Assembly: GCA_946811185.2 (NCBI GenBank)
Contig: OX328096.1
Span: 63,820,845 to 63,884,844 of the forward strand
Length of the DNA stretch: 64,000 bases
Direction of reading: 5' to 3'
From: Hippopus hippopus
Taxonomy: Eukaryota; Mollusca; Bivalvia; Cardiida; Cardiidae
Every line of letters begins with the position of its first letter. Position 1 is the stretch's first letter. A program made the position numbers and the translations under genes. A model generated the notes under the pieces. It was not told the DNA's origin and ran no database searches. It saw only the letters and a list, made by a program, of their open reading frames with translations. Positions 53,501 to 62,159 of this stretch are shown piece by piece.

Positions 53501-56500
53501 CTTAACCCTTTACCAAATGACAAAAATTTTTTATTTGTCCAAATTGACAGCATTTGCAGGCAACAAATTAAATGTTGCTCAAAAGGGAAAAGTTGTCTTA
53601 GAAAGGTTTGGGTAGAAAACATTGTGGGAAATGGTGAAAATGCTGGTTACCAGCATTTTCTCCTTTTCCCACAATGTTTTCAAAAGATCTTCCTCAAGAT
53701 CGATAATACTCAGCACTGTGTGGCAAAGTGTTAACACTCAGATGACAAAATAGTTGACTTGTCCATATTGAAGGCATTTCCAGGGAACAAATTAAACCGG
53801 ATGATGGAATTTGTCTTTGACAGGGTAGAAAATAAATTGGGAAAAGGACAAAATGCTGGTTTTTTTTTTTCTTACCCACAATGTTATCAAAAGCCTTTTT
53901 CCTCAGGCTTGTTCAAAAACAGGATTGTTTAGTTAAAGGTTAGTTTTTACTCTTTCTAAAGGCAAGCCTTTTAACTCTTTACCAGCCAATAAAATTTTAG
54001 AGTGGTCCAAACTGCATTTACAGACCACAAATTAAATGTGGCTAGAATTATTGGACTTGTCTTAAGAAGGAAAGAAATATTGTGGAAAAAGCTGGATAAT
54101 AGCATTTCCTTCTTCTCCAACAATGTTTTCAAAAACCTTTCTTTATCAAGATCATTAAAACTCGTGATTGTGTTGTAAAGGGTAATCTGATGCATGTAAA
54201 ACTGTTGAGTGTCATTGTAAAAATTACATGTAAAAAGATAGCTTATTCACACATTAGATCTTTACTGTTCTATCCACTGTTTTTATGACCCTAAAGAAAA
54301 AGATCTTTGAAAACATTGTGGGAAAGGGATTAAACAAACTGGTAACAAGCATTTTCTACTTTTGCAACATTATTTTCTACCTTTCAAAAAACAAATGCAT
54401 CAATTTGAGAGACATTTAATTTGTCATCTGCATTTTCCTTCAGTTTGGGCAAGTCTAGAATTGTTCTGTTTTGTAAAGAATTAACAGGAAAATAGTCAGA
54501 TGTATTTTAACCCATAACTACACAGTCCCAAGTTTTAATGATCCAGAAATAAAAGGCTTTTGAAAACATTGTGGGAAAAACAGAAAATGCTGGTAACCAG
54601 CATTTTTTTGCTTTTCCAACAATGTTTTCTACCCTATCAAAGCCACATTTAATTTTAGCCACGTTTAATTTGGCGTCTGTATATTCTTTTAGTTTGGACA
54701 AGTCGAAAGTCTTGTTGTGTGGTAAAGGGTTAAATAAATTATTTACCCATGTATTTTAAATATCTTTGTTCTTGATCTGTAACATTTTTATCATATTCTT
54801 GTCTGCTCTCATCTGCCTTTTTCTTTCTGAAGTATTCTGCAAGTTTATGTTGTAGCTGATAGTTTTGTTGTTGGAGCTGTTCCCTCTCTGCAATAGCTTG
54901 CTGCAATGTAACGGGATACTCAGTCAATTCTCTGTCATAAAGTATCCTAAATAACTCATCTATCTCGTAAACACAACAATTTTCCATTTCCAGTTAGTTA
55001 TTGGTGATAAATTCCCTATTATGATATCAGCTTAATATCTTCTACATTTTCATGATGAGCAGTAAAACTTAAACTACACGCACACTATAACAAGGGAAGT
55101 AATTATGTTGAACAATACAAAGGGAGATAACATTTATACTGTTCATTTATTCAAGGGAGATCATTCAGTAGAATGATGAAAGGGGAGGTAACAATCTACT
55201 GTTAAACCCTTTTCTGCACAATCCCGAGTTTTAAAGACCCTAAGGAAGAAGCTCTTTTGAAAACATTGTGGGAAAAGGAGAAAATGCTGGTAACCAGCAT
55301 TTTCTCCTTTTTCAACAATGTTGTCTACCCTATCAAAGAAAAATTGCACCAATTGAGAAATATCGAAACTGTCGTCTGCAAATGCTTTCAATTTGGACAA
55401 GGCTAAAATTTTGTCATCTGGTAAAGAGTTCAGACAAAGTAAGAAGAAAGGCTTTCTAAAACATTTTTTAACCTGTTACAAAACAATCTAAGAATTTTAA
55501 CAACCCTACAGAAAAAGGTTATTGAAAGCACTGGATAGAGGAGAAAATGGTTTCAAAACTTTTCACAACAAATCTCAAATATTGAGCCACACTTGCTATG
55601 TTGTCTGCAGTTGCTTTCACTTTGGAAAGGTCTAAATTTCATTGCCTTGTAAAAGACTAAAATAAACAACTTCTCCTTTTTCTACAATATTTTCATTTTT
55701 AGACTATTAAAACTTTATTCATATTCATTATGCATATTATAAAGGAATGTTTTGGAAGTAGTCTGCTGGATATTTGTTTCATGAAGTAAGAAGTTAAACC
55801 TTTAACACGGTCCTGTATTTAAAAATCCTGATAAACATTGTGGGAAAAGGAGTAAATGCTAGTAACCAACATTTTCTGTTTTTCTCTCAGTTTTTTCTGC
55901 CCTTTCAATGACAAGTTCTAACAAGTTTTAAGCTGCATCTAATGTGTCGTGTGCAAATGCTTTCAAATTATATAGAGGATATATGCTTCTTTCAGTGAAA
56001 GATCTAAATTTATTTCTTCAAGTGAACATCATTGATAATATTTTCATGAGTGTCACTTGATCAAATAAATTTCAATCTTTCATGGAAAAAAACAAATACA
56101 GTATTCTATTTATTTCATGCTTCTAATCCCTTTTTTTGTTGGGACTTTCATTAAAATTCAATACAGTTGTTTTCGGTGATTCCCCGTGGCGTACCTCCCC
56201 TCACATAAGAAAGTAATACAGTATCTCATAAAGCGCAAGAAATGTAGGGTAAATGTGTGTAAATTACGTCATATATCTGCCAGGTCGAATGGCAAACACT
56301 GTTTACCTAAGTAACTTCTGATTCCGCCTTCACTGATGAGTTCAGAAATATTTACAGTTAATTTCACTGGTCATATTAGAATTATCAAACCTTATAATCC
56401 ACCATTATTTCCCAGTAAATTATTGAAAAGCATGAAATAAACAAATCTAAAATTGTGTCTAGTGGTAGAGTGTAGATGAACCTCGTACAAAAGCTTTTGA

Positions 56501-59500
56501 CACAGTTTCAACACTTCTGGCTCTTTTTTTGCACTTTTTCCTCTTGAGTAAGCAAACTTGCAAAAAAATAATTATGTTGAAACCAGCTGGGCTGGATCCA
56601 TATTCACCAACCATCCCGAATTGCTTTCTTAGCATAATTCTCTAGAATTTCTAATATTCCTAAGTAACAAAATTTTGATTGGCTAAACCACATCATTTGG
56701 CTAATCAAAACTGTGTTACTTTGATTAGTTAGAATAAAACTAAGAATGCAATTTAGAATAGTTTGTGAATACAGGCCCTTGTCTTCAAGGCTTCTTCCTG
56801 GCTTTGGGACCTGGGCCTGTATTCACCTCAATCATTCTAAAATGCATTCTTAGTCTAATACCAAATGATTTAGCCAATCAGAAACTGTGTTGGTTTGAAA
56901 TTTGGAAGATTGTTAACTTTCAATGTTGAAAGGTTTAAAGAATATGGGGCCTTGGAGTTTTAAAAGAAAAGACTGAACCAGCGTCAAACTTACATGATAT
57001 CTCTCAATTAACTCCTCTCTATCAAACTCAGGCTGCTCATCTTCCTCCTCCTCCTCTTCTTCATCTTCTTCACCTTCATCAAATGTGGTTAAGTGGCCAG
57101 GCTCTTTGTCTCCTTCAACAGAACCAGGTCTTGACCTCTCAGGGGTTCCTGGTTCAAGCTTATCAGGAATCTTCACTTCAACTTGTTCTGTAGGACTACC
57201 CTCTCTGGACAGTTTTTCTCCTACACCCACTGGGCTCTCAACCCGCTCACCCTCAGCAAATGTGTCACTCTGCAAAGACATTTTGCCAGTTGAATTAATT
57301 TTTTCTTACAGATAATTTTTGTGTTTCCCGGAAAAGCTCTGAAAACATTATGACTAAAGGAAATTTGGCATATAATTAGCAATTTTTCCTTTGATCACAA
57401 TATTGTCACTAATATTTGTGCATGAAATCCTAATTCTTGTTAGTTATCAGTCATGTACATGGAGATTTTCCATGTTGGCTGCTGAACCCCTTGGTAATGA
57501 GTTTATTTACCACACAATCCCAACTTTCAATGACCATATGGAAAAAGCCTTTTGAAAACATTGAGGGAAAAGGAGAAAATGCTGGTAACCAGAATTTTCT
57601 CCTTTTCCCACAATGTTTTCCACTCTTCCCAAAGCAAATTTCAATTTTTGAGTCACATTTATGCTGTCGTCTGCAAATGCTTTGAATTTGGACAAGTCTA
57701 AAATTTTGTTGTTTGGTAAAGAGCTAAAGAAAATGATTCTGACTTTCTTTGACATCTAACACTTTCCATGCCATAGGCAAGAGACTGGTTTTTGCACCTG
57801 GTATAGATCAAGATCAGAGTGCTAAAATCTGCTGTCTTATCTTGGATCTATACCAACGGCTTTTTTTTCAAAGACCTCTGGGCTGAATGCAAACTGGTGT
57901 AACCACTTATTCCAACAGCCGTTACTTACAACATTATTGATTCTAGAGGCAATAAGTAGATAAATGGTTACCTGAGGTACAGGGGATTTAGACTCCACCT
58001 CTCCTTCTGCTTTCTGTTCTTCTTCCCCTCCTTCTTCTTTCTTCTCCCCTTCTTCAGCCACTTCAGGTTTTTCATTCCCCTCTGCAACCTGCTCTCCTTC
58101 CGCAGGTTGGGTAGCTTCTGCTTCATCTGGTTGTTTCTCTTGGGCCTCTCCACCATCACCACCATCTGCTGCTTCTGCTACAATATTCAAAATTATTCTA
58201 AATCCAAGGACCTTAACCCTTTACAACATTATAACATAATCCCAAATGTTATCAACCCTGAAGAAAAAGCTGCTTGAAAACTTTGTGGAAAAGGAGAAAA
58301 TGTTGGTAACTAGCATATTCTCCTTTCCCAACAAGGTTTTCTTCACTTTCACAGACAATTAATATCTTTCCAGGTACATTTAATTTGTTGTCTGCAAATG
58401 CTTTAAATGTGGCCACTCTAAAATTTTGTCATTTGGTAAAGTGTTAATTACAAAAAGTTCTAAACTGCATTCTTAGTCTTAATCCAGATTTAGAGAGAAA
58501 CACAATTTCCGATTAATTTGTTCCGGTAATTCTACTAATTCTGCTAATTAGTTTAGCCAGTCAGAAATTATGTTTTTTTGAAATTTAGACAATTTTTGAG
58601 AATAAGTCAAAGGATGATATTAACCTTTTACTGCACAATCACAAGATTTAATGCCTTCAATATTGGCATGCATGGACTGTGCAGGGTGACATAGGTCAAG
58701 ACTTTTTGCAGATCTGCATTAAACCCTGTTTCACAGAGCATGCAGATGCATTAAACTCCGCTTCATAGAGCATGACTCAATTGTAAGAAAGTAAACAAAA
58801 ATCTTGCCAAACACAGCAAACACTCTCTTGCAGTTGCTTTTTCAGAGAAAATTCCAAGATAAAAAAGGGGCATAACTGTGACAAAAATATTATAAAGATT
58901 ACTTGCCCTTTTCTGGTATATATTCTCCCTTTGACTGTTAACAAGTTGCCAGAGTTTCAAGCAAATGTATTGACAAAGATATCAGAAAATGTTGGAGTCT
59001 TTGCACAGACCAAGAAGGGCTATGACAGTACAATTAAACATTTTCTTGAAAACAGCTGAGCTGAAAATGCTGGTGAACAGGATCGTGAAATACAGAGATA
59101 ACTCAAAATGAACACTCACCAGTCTCTGTTTTTTCACCTTCTGCAGTCTCACCCTCCGGTTTTTGTTCGCCTTCTTTGCTTTCTGCTGCTTCTTCTGTCT
59201 TTGGTTCTTCAGCAGGCTTTTCACCATCTACAGCTTCCTCACCACCTTCTTTCACTTGCTCTTCTTCCTTCATTTCTCCTTCTTTCACAGTGTCATCCTT
59301 GGCTTCTTCCTCTGGAGCTTTTTCTGCTGACTCAGCCTCAGCTTCCTGAGCAGGTTCTATCTCTATAGAGGGTGCAGCTGTAATAATAACACATGTTCTT
59401 AAACATTGTATGGACTCAATATGGCTACAAGATTTCTAAATGTAAACGTGTTGCAGAATTTGATTGTTAGCACTGTTTTTTTGATTCTGATTCCTGATTC

Positions 59501-62117
59501 AGAATAGAATTAGGCATGTCACTGGGCCCTAAGTAGACCTGTTGACCTTGGTCAAGAGAAGCCAAGTCAAATAGTTTGGCTATGTTACAAGATCATCAGG
59601 GCTGGCCAAGACATTCCTGCAGAGCACACAATGCAAAAGGGAAGAAGAAGAGGCAGAGAGAGGAAGAGATGGGATGACAACATCCCAGAATGGAGCTCTG
59701 CTTTGCAATGTCCTCTCAACGGAGACTCAAGTATGGCCTGGGAGGATTGATAACAGAACCATGTGGGTTTACAAATCCCATCTCCTCTATACCTTTCCAA
59801 AAAGAAATCAAATTTTGGACTTCCTGAATTTAAAAATATTTTAGATGAGCTATAATATTCTCTGACATGGTAGAAAACATTGTGGGAAAAAGAGAAAATG
59901 CTGGTTACCAGCATTTCTCCTTTTCCCATTATGTTTTCCAAAGTCTTCTTCCTCAGGGTCGTTAAAGGACAGATTATTATAATGATAGGATAATGTCATG
60001 GAAAGAGTAATAAACATTGGGAAAAACAGCAAAAATACTTGATACAATCATTTTCTCCTTAACCAACTATGTTTTCTAAAGACTTCTTTCACTAGGCCAT
60101 TGAAACACAGGGTTGTGTGGTAAAAGGTTAAGCACTGCGGCTTTCAGGATCCATCTAACAATTTGATTTTATTACTGCCTATACAGTGTAGTTGACTGAG
60201 TATCAAACCACGTACTGTGCCAGAGCTTGTGGCTGCAACAAGTCCGAGTCAACTAAAACAGTGGGTAGGTGGGTATTTCAGATTTTTAACCCTTAAAATG
60301 CCTTTCACAACTATATGTATAGTTGCCTTTGCAGCCAGTGTAGATCAAGATCAGACTGCACAAAACATGCAGTCTTATCTTTGACCTAAACTGTCTGCTT
60401 TGCTGAAACAGTGCAGACAAACAGCAGCCACAAAATTGCAATTATCTGGGTCTTATTCTACTGAAAATGTCCATTGGGTTTATTCGGCGCTTTAACCCTT
60501 TACAACATAATCCTGAGTTTTAATAATACTGGGAATAAAACCTGTTGAAAACAATGTGGTAAAAGGAGAAAATACTGGTAACCAGCATTTTTTCATTTTC
60601 CCACTATGTTTTCTACCCTTTCAAAAACATGTTTCACGTTTTGATTCACGCTCAATTTGCAGATGCTTTCAGTCTTAAATTTTGTTGTATGGTAAAGAGT
60701 TAAGAGTTAATATCAACCTAAAGTTAAAAAAATTATTATCACTTAATTGAGTGCAGGCAAATCATCATCAAATAAGAAAGAGGAGAGAAAGAAATTTGGA
60801 TGGTATTTCCTTCAAGAGACCCATTAAGTTTTTGTGCTGTAAATCACAATTTCATGTAAAACACAGATAAATTATTATAACTATACTTATTTTTCTTTGC
60901 AATGAAATAAACTGTAAAACATGCTTTTTTTGGCATTTAGATAAAGGGATAGTTGTCTTACAATAGGCAACTCCATCTATTTTTATACTCAGCGTCAATG
61001 AAAAGTCACCAGGTACTAAAGTTGAATAATTTTCACCTTGACACAAGAGAGAAATTTTCAAATATGTTGAACATTATCATACTCATTTCCCGACCTGTAT
61101 CTGACAAATTTCACGCGCTTGCACATCTGAGTAGTCCATCATTATTTGCACATGCAAAAATGAATTCTAATCAATTTTCTGAAGGCAAACTATCCAAGGT
61201 TCACTTTCTTTTCGTCTCTCACCTGGTGACTTTTCATTGACGCCGAGTATATTTAAGAGATCATCATACTGATTTGAATACAAATCCTGTATGCATGTTA
61301 TTGACCATGTGACATTCCCACAGGTCTTTTTGAAACTCTGGTGCAAAATCTAAAATTACTGTAAAAGGAGCTATTCAGATTTTTATAACCTCACCAAACC
61401 TAAAAAAATGATTTATTGCTGATTTAAGTCAAGCAACAGCTGGCAAAAAAGAAAGACACAAGTAGGAAAAAGAAAAAAATCAGTTATATTTCCATAATGG
61501 GCTACGTAGTCTTTAAAAGGTATTTTTATATATCAGACTGCACAGAATATATGTGCAGTCTAATCTATGGTAGGTCTGCACTCTCTGCAAACTACATCCG
61601 TGGTCAAATATTGCCCAGTAGTTCACAAGAAGTATTCCAGGTTCCTTGATACCATATCTTAAGTTTCAAGTAATGTAAGCTCAAATATATGAGCCATGCT
61701 CTATGAAAAGGGGGTGCATCTGCAAAAAGTATCAACACATGTCAACCTGCAGTCTGTGGGTCAAAACTTTTTGCTTTTTGCAAATTTTCTGCATGGCAAA
61801 GGACCATTCTACTACATGATTTGGTCGGTTGTTAGACAAGTGGATTTATGAATCCATTATTATGTGATGCCTTGCTTTGTATAATGCATAACAGATATGC
61901 ATTAAGCCCCCTTTTGCCAGAGCATGGCTCAATTGTACAGGACTGTACAGTACACATCTTTACTACCAGGTTGCTCAGCAGGAGTTTCTTCAGTTGGTTG
62001 TTGTTCCTGGGGAGCTTCCTCTTGGGGTGTCTGTTCCTTGTCCTGTGCTTGTTCTTGTACCTCAGGCTGGGCTGGTGCTTCTTCTGTTGTTGCCGAGTTG
62101 TTCTGCTGTAGAAACAT
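47540..62117 (-). CDS. CFAP184: CCDC96/CFAP184 ciliary coiled-coil protein
   Basis: Nine exons on the minus strand: 61967-62117, 59120-59377, 57972-58177, 56994-57269, 54747-54900, 53112-53305, 50370-50582, 49735-49872, 47540-47785. The sum is 1836 bp, 611 residues; all introns are GT-AG and in phase. Residues 1 to about 290 are low-complexity Glu/Ala/Pro/Lys-rich, ending in an acidic run and EFDREELIERYH. From about 298 the conserved coiled coil begins: LQHKLAEYFRKKKADESR, DQEQRYLKYM, LEDLRRQDMQERDSY, VRLENIKLKNRL and, last, NCGLLGNEALLRDFEERKDE. Human CCDC96 has 555 residues. In Tetrahymena, CCDC96 with CCDC113 forms a complex near the nexin-dynein regulatory complex and radial spoke 3. The start is uncertain: the bases before codon 5 (TTTCTACAG) could be an acceptor for an unseen 5' exon. 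An ATTAAA lies 127 bp past the stop. Confidence 0.93.
47870..48053 (-). mobile_element. TTAA palindromic MITE, decayed, in a CCDC96 intron
   Basis: CACCCAAATTGAAAGCTGTC arm, weak core 47955-47995, TTTGTGCTAGAGGGTT end. Confidence 0.65.
48190..48330 (-). mobile_element. TTAA palindromic MITE, decayed
   Basis: ATTTACAGATGAGAAATTAA arm and a core around 48265-48310; ends absent. Confidence 0.6.
48343..48569 (+). mobile_element. TTAA palindromic MITE, forward
   Basis: TTAACCCTTGACCATAAAAT end, core 48398-48462, TTGTTGTTTGCAAATGC arm, TTCTGGTAAAGAAGTAA end. Confidence 0.83.
48570..48868 (+). repeat. Dispersed repeat shared with 60805-61365
   Basis: TGCTGTAAATCAAAACTTCA, CATCTATTTTTACATCTACT, ACATGACATTCCCAGATGTC and TCTGGCACAAAATCTG recur in the same order at 60805-61365. 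There the unit is interrupted by a TIR element, so this copy represents the empty site. Confidence 0.7.
48870..49091 (-). mobile_element. TTAA palindromic MITE, reverse
   Basis: TTAATTCTTTACCAAATGAC end, AGCACTTGAAGATGACAAAT arm, core 48972-49035, CGTGGTAAAGGGCTC end. Confidence 0.82.
49110..49340 (-). mobile_element. TTAA palindromic MITE, reverse
   Basis: TTTACCCTTTACTACATGAC end, core 49217-49282, GTGTGGTAAAGGGTCAA end. Confidence 0.84.
49483..49708 (-). mobile_element. TTAA palindromic MITE, 27 bp from a CCDC96 exon
   Basis: CACTCTTCACCAGATGTTAA end, AGACTTGTCCAAATTGAAAG arm, core 49587-49650. The right end is close to the donor of exon 49735-49872. Confidence 0.8.
50135..50215 (-). mobile_element. 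tRNA-like SINE scrap
   Basis: The minus strand shows A-box-like CAGTGGTATAGGG (about 50190) and B-box-like AGGTTTGAATCCTG (about 50146-50159); too short to assign to a family. Confidence 0.45.
50636..50864 (-). mobile_element. TTAA palindromic MITE, reverse, complete
   Basis: TTTAACTCTTTACCAAACAA to GTGTGGTAAAGAGTTAA; core 50743-50812 with CTGGTGCCCAG centre. Shares its right TTAA with the next copy. Confidence 0.9.
50861..51080 (+). mobile_element. TTAA palindromic MITE, forward, sharing a junction
   Basis: TTAACATACAATCCTATACT end, core 50916-50982, TTGTCATCTGTGAATGC arm. Confidence 0.8.
51136..51301 (+). mobile_element. TTAA palindromic MITE lacking its hairpin
   Basis: TTTAACCCTTCACCAAACAA and CTTGTCTGGTAAAGAGTTAA ends are intact but the 67-bp palindromic core is deleted and replaced by ACATCTTCCAATTTGGCC. 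Confidence 0.78.
51455..51721 (+). mobile_element. tRNA-derived SINE, second type, complete
   Basis: A-box GATAGCGCAGTGGTTAGC (51461), B-box CAGTTCGATACCCGG (51507), body CTTTCTTTCTGGCAATTTTT, and conserved end GGTGCACTGACTGCTGTGAT, AACGGCATTAAACTACA with an ATCCATCAATCAA tail. Sense orientation relative to the window; antisense to CCDC96. Confidence 0.85.
51722..52465. other. Intronic spacer, nothing recognised
   Basis: CCDC96 intron sequence without a family match in this window. Confidence 0.4.
52470..52685 (+). mobile_element. TTAA palindromic MITE, forward, diverged
   Basis: AATCTTTACCAAACAACCC end, core 52530-52590 with an extra 10 bp in the loop (GGAAACTGCTATAGC), TTTGTCGGGTCAAAAATC end. 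Confidence 0.7.
52766..53030 (+). mobile_element. GAGCCATGC-family TIR element in a CCDC96 intron
   Basis: GGGGCCATGCTCTGGC to CACAGAGCATGTTGCA; the hairpin CATGTCAGCCTATGC/GCCTAGGCCGACATG is partly decayed. It ends about 82 bp from exon 53112-53305. Confidence 0.82.
53345..53477. mobile_element. Palindromic MITE of the GATTGGCTAAACC type, centre deleted
   Basis: GTACTCACCAACCATTCTTA and TAAGAATGGTTGGTGAGTAT ends intact; GAAAGTAACACAACTTGTGTTACTTTC forms the shortened centre. Confidence 0.8.
53502..53734 (-). mobile_element. TTAA palindromic MITE, reverse, complete
   Basis: TTAACCCTTTACCAAATGAC to GTGTGGCAAAGTGTTAA; core 53617-53685; TTAA shared with the next copy. Confidence 0.88.
53731..53941 (-). 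mobile_element. TTAA palindromic MITE, reverse, in tandem
   Basis: TTAACACTCAGATGACAAAA end; the right half of the core is replaced by a T-run (53863-53872); GTTTAGTTAAAGGTTAG end. Confidence 0.75.
53969..54184 (-). mobile_element. TTAA palindromic MITE, reverse
   Basis: TTTAACTCTTTACCAGCCAA end, core 54075-54130 shortened, GTGTTGTAAAGGGTAA end. Confidence 0.8.
54258..54485 (+). mobile_element. TTAA palindromic MITE, forward
   Basis: GATCTTTACTGTTCTATCC end, core 54310-54375 decayed, TTGTCATCTGC arm, TTTTGTAAAGAATTAA end. Confidence 0.75.
54508..54733 (+). mobile_element. TTAA palindromic MITE, 14 bp from a CCDC96 donor
   Basis: TTTAACCCATAACTACACAG to GTGTGGTAAAGGGTTAA; core 54560-54630. 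Exon 54747-54900 begins 14 bp away. Confidence 0.85.
55203..55431 (+). mobile_element. TTAA palindromic MITE, forward
   Basis: TTAAACCCTTTTCTGCACAA end, core 55258-55325, TGTCGTCTGCAAATGC arm, CATCTGGTAAAGAGTTC end. Confidence 0.87.
55467..55660 (+). mobile_element. TTAA palindromic MITE, forward, core lost
   Basis: TTTAACCTGTTACAAAACAA end, TTTTAACAACCCTACAG arm, GTTGTCTGCAGTTGC arm; only GGAGAAAATGG of the core remains. Confidence 0.7.
55793..55975 (+). mobile_element. TTAA palindromic MITE, forward, truncated right
   Basis: GTTAAACCTTTAACACGGTC end, core 55832-55895, GTGTCGTGTGCAAATGC arm. Confidence 0.75.
55976..56585. other. Intronic spacer, nothing recognised
   Basis: CCDC96 intron. 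55990-56090 contains TTCAGTGAAAGATC/GATCTTTCATGG-like symmetry around TGAACATCATTGATAATATTTTCATGAG, too weak to call. Confidence 0.4.
56590..56780. mobile_element. Palindromic MITE of the GATTGGCTAAACC type
   Basis: ATCCATATTCACCAACCATC to TAGTTTGTGAATACAGG; inverted TTTTGATTGGCTAAACCA/TTTGGCTAATCAAAACTG at the centre. Confidence 0.8.
56812..56915. mobile_element. Palindromic MITE of the GATTGGCTAAACC type, deleted
   Basis: GGGCCTGTATTCACCTCAAT left end and TTAGCCAATCAGAAACTGTG right half; the left half of the centre is missing. It runs to about 80 bp from exon 56994-57269. Confidence 0.7.
57507..57728 (+). mobile_element. TTAA palindromic MITE, forward, complete
   Basis: TTTATTTACCACACAATCCC end, core 57556-57620 with one mismatch in the centre, TGTCGTCTGCAAATGC arm, TTTGGTAAAGAGCTAA end. 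Confidence 0.87.
57783..57855. repeat. Small dispersed repeat with GATCAGA pair
   Basis: GTATAGATCAAGATCAGAGT and ATCTTGGATCTATAC form an inverted pair. Confidence 0.6.
58213..58447 (+). mobile_element. TTAA palindromic MITE, 35 bp from a CCDC96 exon
   Basis: TTAACCCTTTACAACATTAT end, core 58275-58335, TTGTTGTCTGCAAATGC arm, CATTTGGTAAAGTGTTAA end. Confidence 0.83.
58455..58610. mobile_element. Palindromic MITE of the GATTGGCTAAACC type, diverged
   Basis: GCATTCTTAGTCTTAATCCA and GAAACACAATTTCCGATTAA against TTTAGCCAGTCAGAAATTAT; the centre is replaced by CTACTAATTCTGCTAATTAG. Confidence 0.65.
58619..58775. mobile_element. TTAA MITE stub fused to a GAGCCATGC-family stub
   Basis: TTAACCTTTTACTGCACAAT (58619) stops at 58665. 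It is followed by GGACTGTGCAGGGTGACATA and two tandem right ends, CACAGAGCATGCAGATGCAT and CATAGAGCATGACTCA. Confidence 0.6.
58785..59080 (+). repeat. Dispersed repeat with CTTGCAGTTGCTTTTTCAG
   Basis: Full-length relative of 33173-33459: GGGGCATAACTGTGACAAAA, TAACAAGTTGCCAGAGTTTC, AGGGCTATGACAGTAC, AAACAGCTGAGCTG. It ends about 40 bp from exon 59120-59377. Confidence 0.65.
59541..59750 (+). pseudogene. LINE 3' ORF tail
   Basis: An uninterrupted frame reads VWLCYKIIRAGQDIPAEHT and GRRRGRERKRWDDNIPEWS, then MAWED-stop. GRR.GR.RKRW.DNI.EW is the typical ending of reverse-transcriptase polyproteins of non-LTR retrotransposons. Only about 70 codons remain, with no upstream RT domain. It lies antisense in a CCDC96 intron. 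Confidence 0.75.
59780..59970 (-). mobile_element. TTAA palindromic MITE, reverse
   Basis: CTATACCTTTCCAAAAAG end, core 59871-59940, CCTCAGGGTCGTTAAAGG arm; the right terminus is lost. Confidence 0.78.
59975..60132 (-). mobile_element. TTAA palindromic MITE, reverse, fragment
   Basis: Decayed core 60010-60075 and right end GTTGTGTGGTAAAAGGTTAA. Confidence 0.7.
60295..60490. repeat. Small dispersed repeat with GATCAGACTGCA, long copy
   Basis: GTTGCCTTTGCAGCCAGTGT, GATCAAGATCAGACTGCAC, ATGCAGTCTTATCTTTGACC, CTGTCTGCTTTGCTGAAACA, and the end TTGGGTTTATTCGGCGCTTT (also at 46740-46762). Confidence 0.68.
60490..60704 (+). mobile_element. TTAA palindromic MITE, forward
   Basis: TTTAACCCTTTACAACATAA end, core 60547-60612, right end TGTATGGTAAAGAGTTAA. 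Confidence 0.85.
60805..61365 (+). repeat. Dispersed repeat interrupted by a TIR element
   Basis: TGTGCTGTAAATCACAATTT to CATCTATTTTTATACTC, then resumes CTGATTTGAATACAAATCC and GTGACATTCCCACAGGTC. The uninterrupted relative is 48570-48868. Confidence 0.68.
60984..61251. mobile_element. TIR element with GTCAATGAAAAGTCACCAGG ends
   Basis: ATACTCAGCGTCAATGAAAA on the left and TTTTCATTGACGCCGAGTAT on the right give TIRs of about 30 bp with one mismatch over 268 bp. It has no coding frame; the interior is unlike other families here. Confidence 0.85.
61370..61530 (+). repeat. Dispersed repeat with GGGCTACGTAGTC
   Basis: CAGATTTTTATAACCTCACC to GGGCTACGTAGTCTTTAAAA, related to 45000-45180. Confidence 0.5.
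61690..61931 (+). mobile_element. GAGCCATGC-family TIR element at a CCDC96 donor
   Basis: TGAGCCATGCTCTATGAAAA to CCAGAGCATGGCTCA. The internal hairpin is shortened (CACATGTCAACCTGCAG). It ends 36 bp from exon 61967-62117. Confidence 0.87.
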
Positions 62118-62159
62118 TTATGGTGTATTCTGTATTGCATGAATTCTAGAATATTTTTC

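Noticed and set aside
54739..54987. Stand-alone 82-residue protein beginning MENCCVYEIDEL
   Set aside because: Its second half is CCDC96 exon 54747-54900, which starts at a good acceptor (ACATTGCAG) and keeps phase with both neighbours. The upstream extension has no similarity and would be intron.
59108..59368. Plus-strand 86-residue Leu/Ser-rich ORF
   Set aside because: Exact antisense of the Glu-rich CCDC96 exon 59120-59377.
60953..61240. 95-residue plus-strand ORF
   Set aside because: Runs from TIR to TIR of a non-coding element; no similarity and the TIRs supply both ends of the frame.
61848..62142. Plus-strand cysteine-rich ORFs (SSVGCCSWGASSWGVC and similar)
   Set aside because: Antisense shadow of CCDC96 exon 1 (Gln/Pro/Glu-rich).
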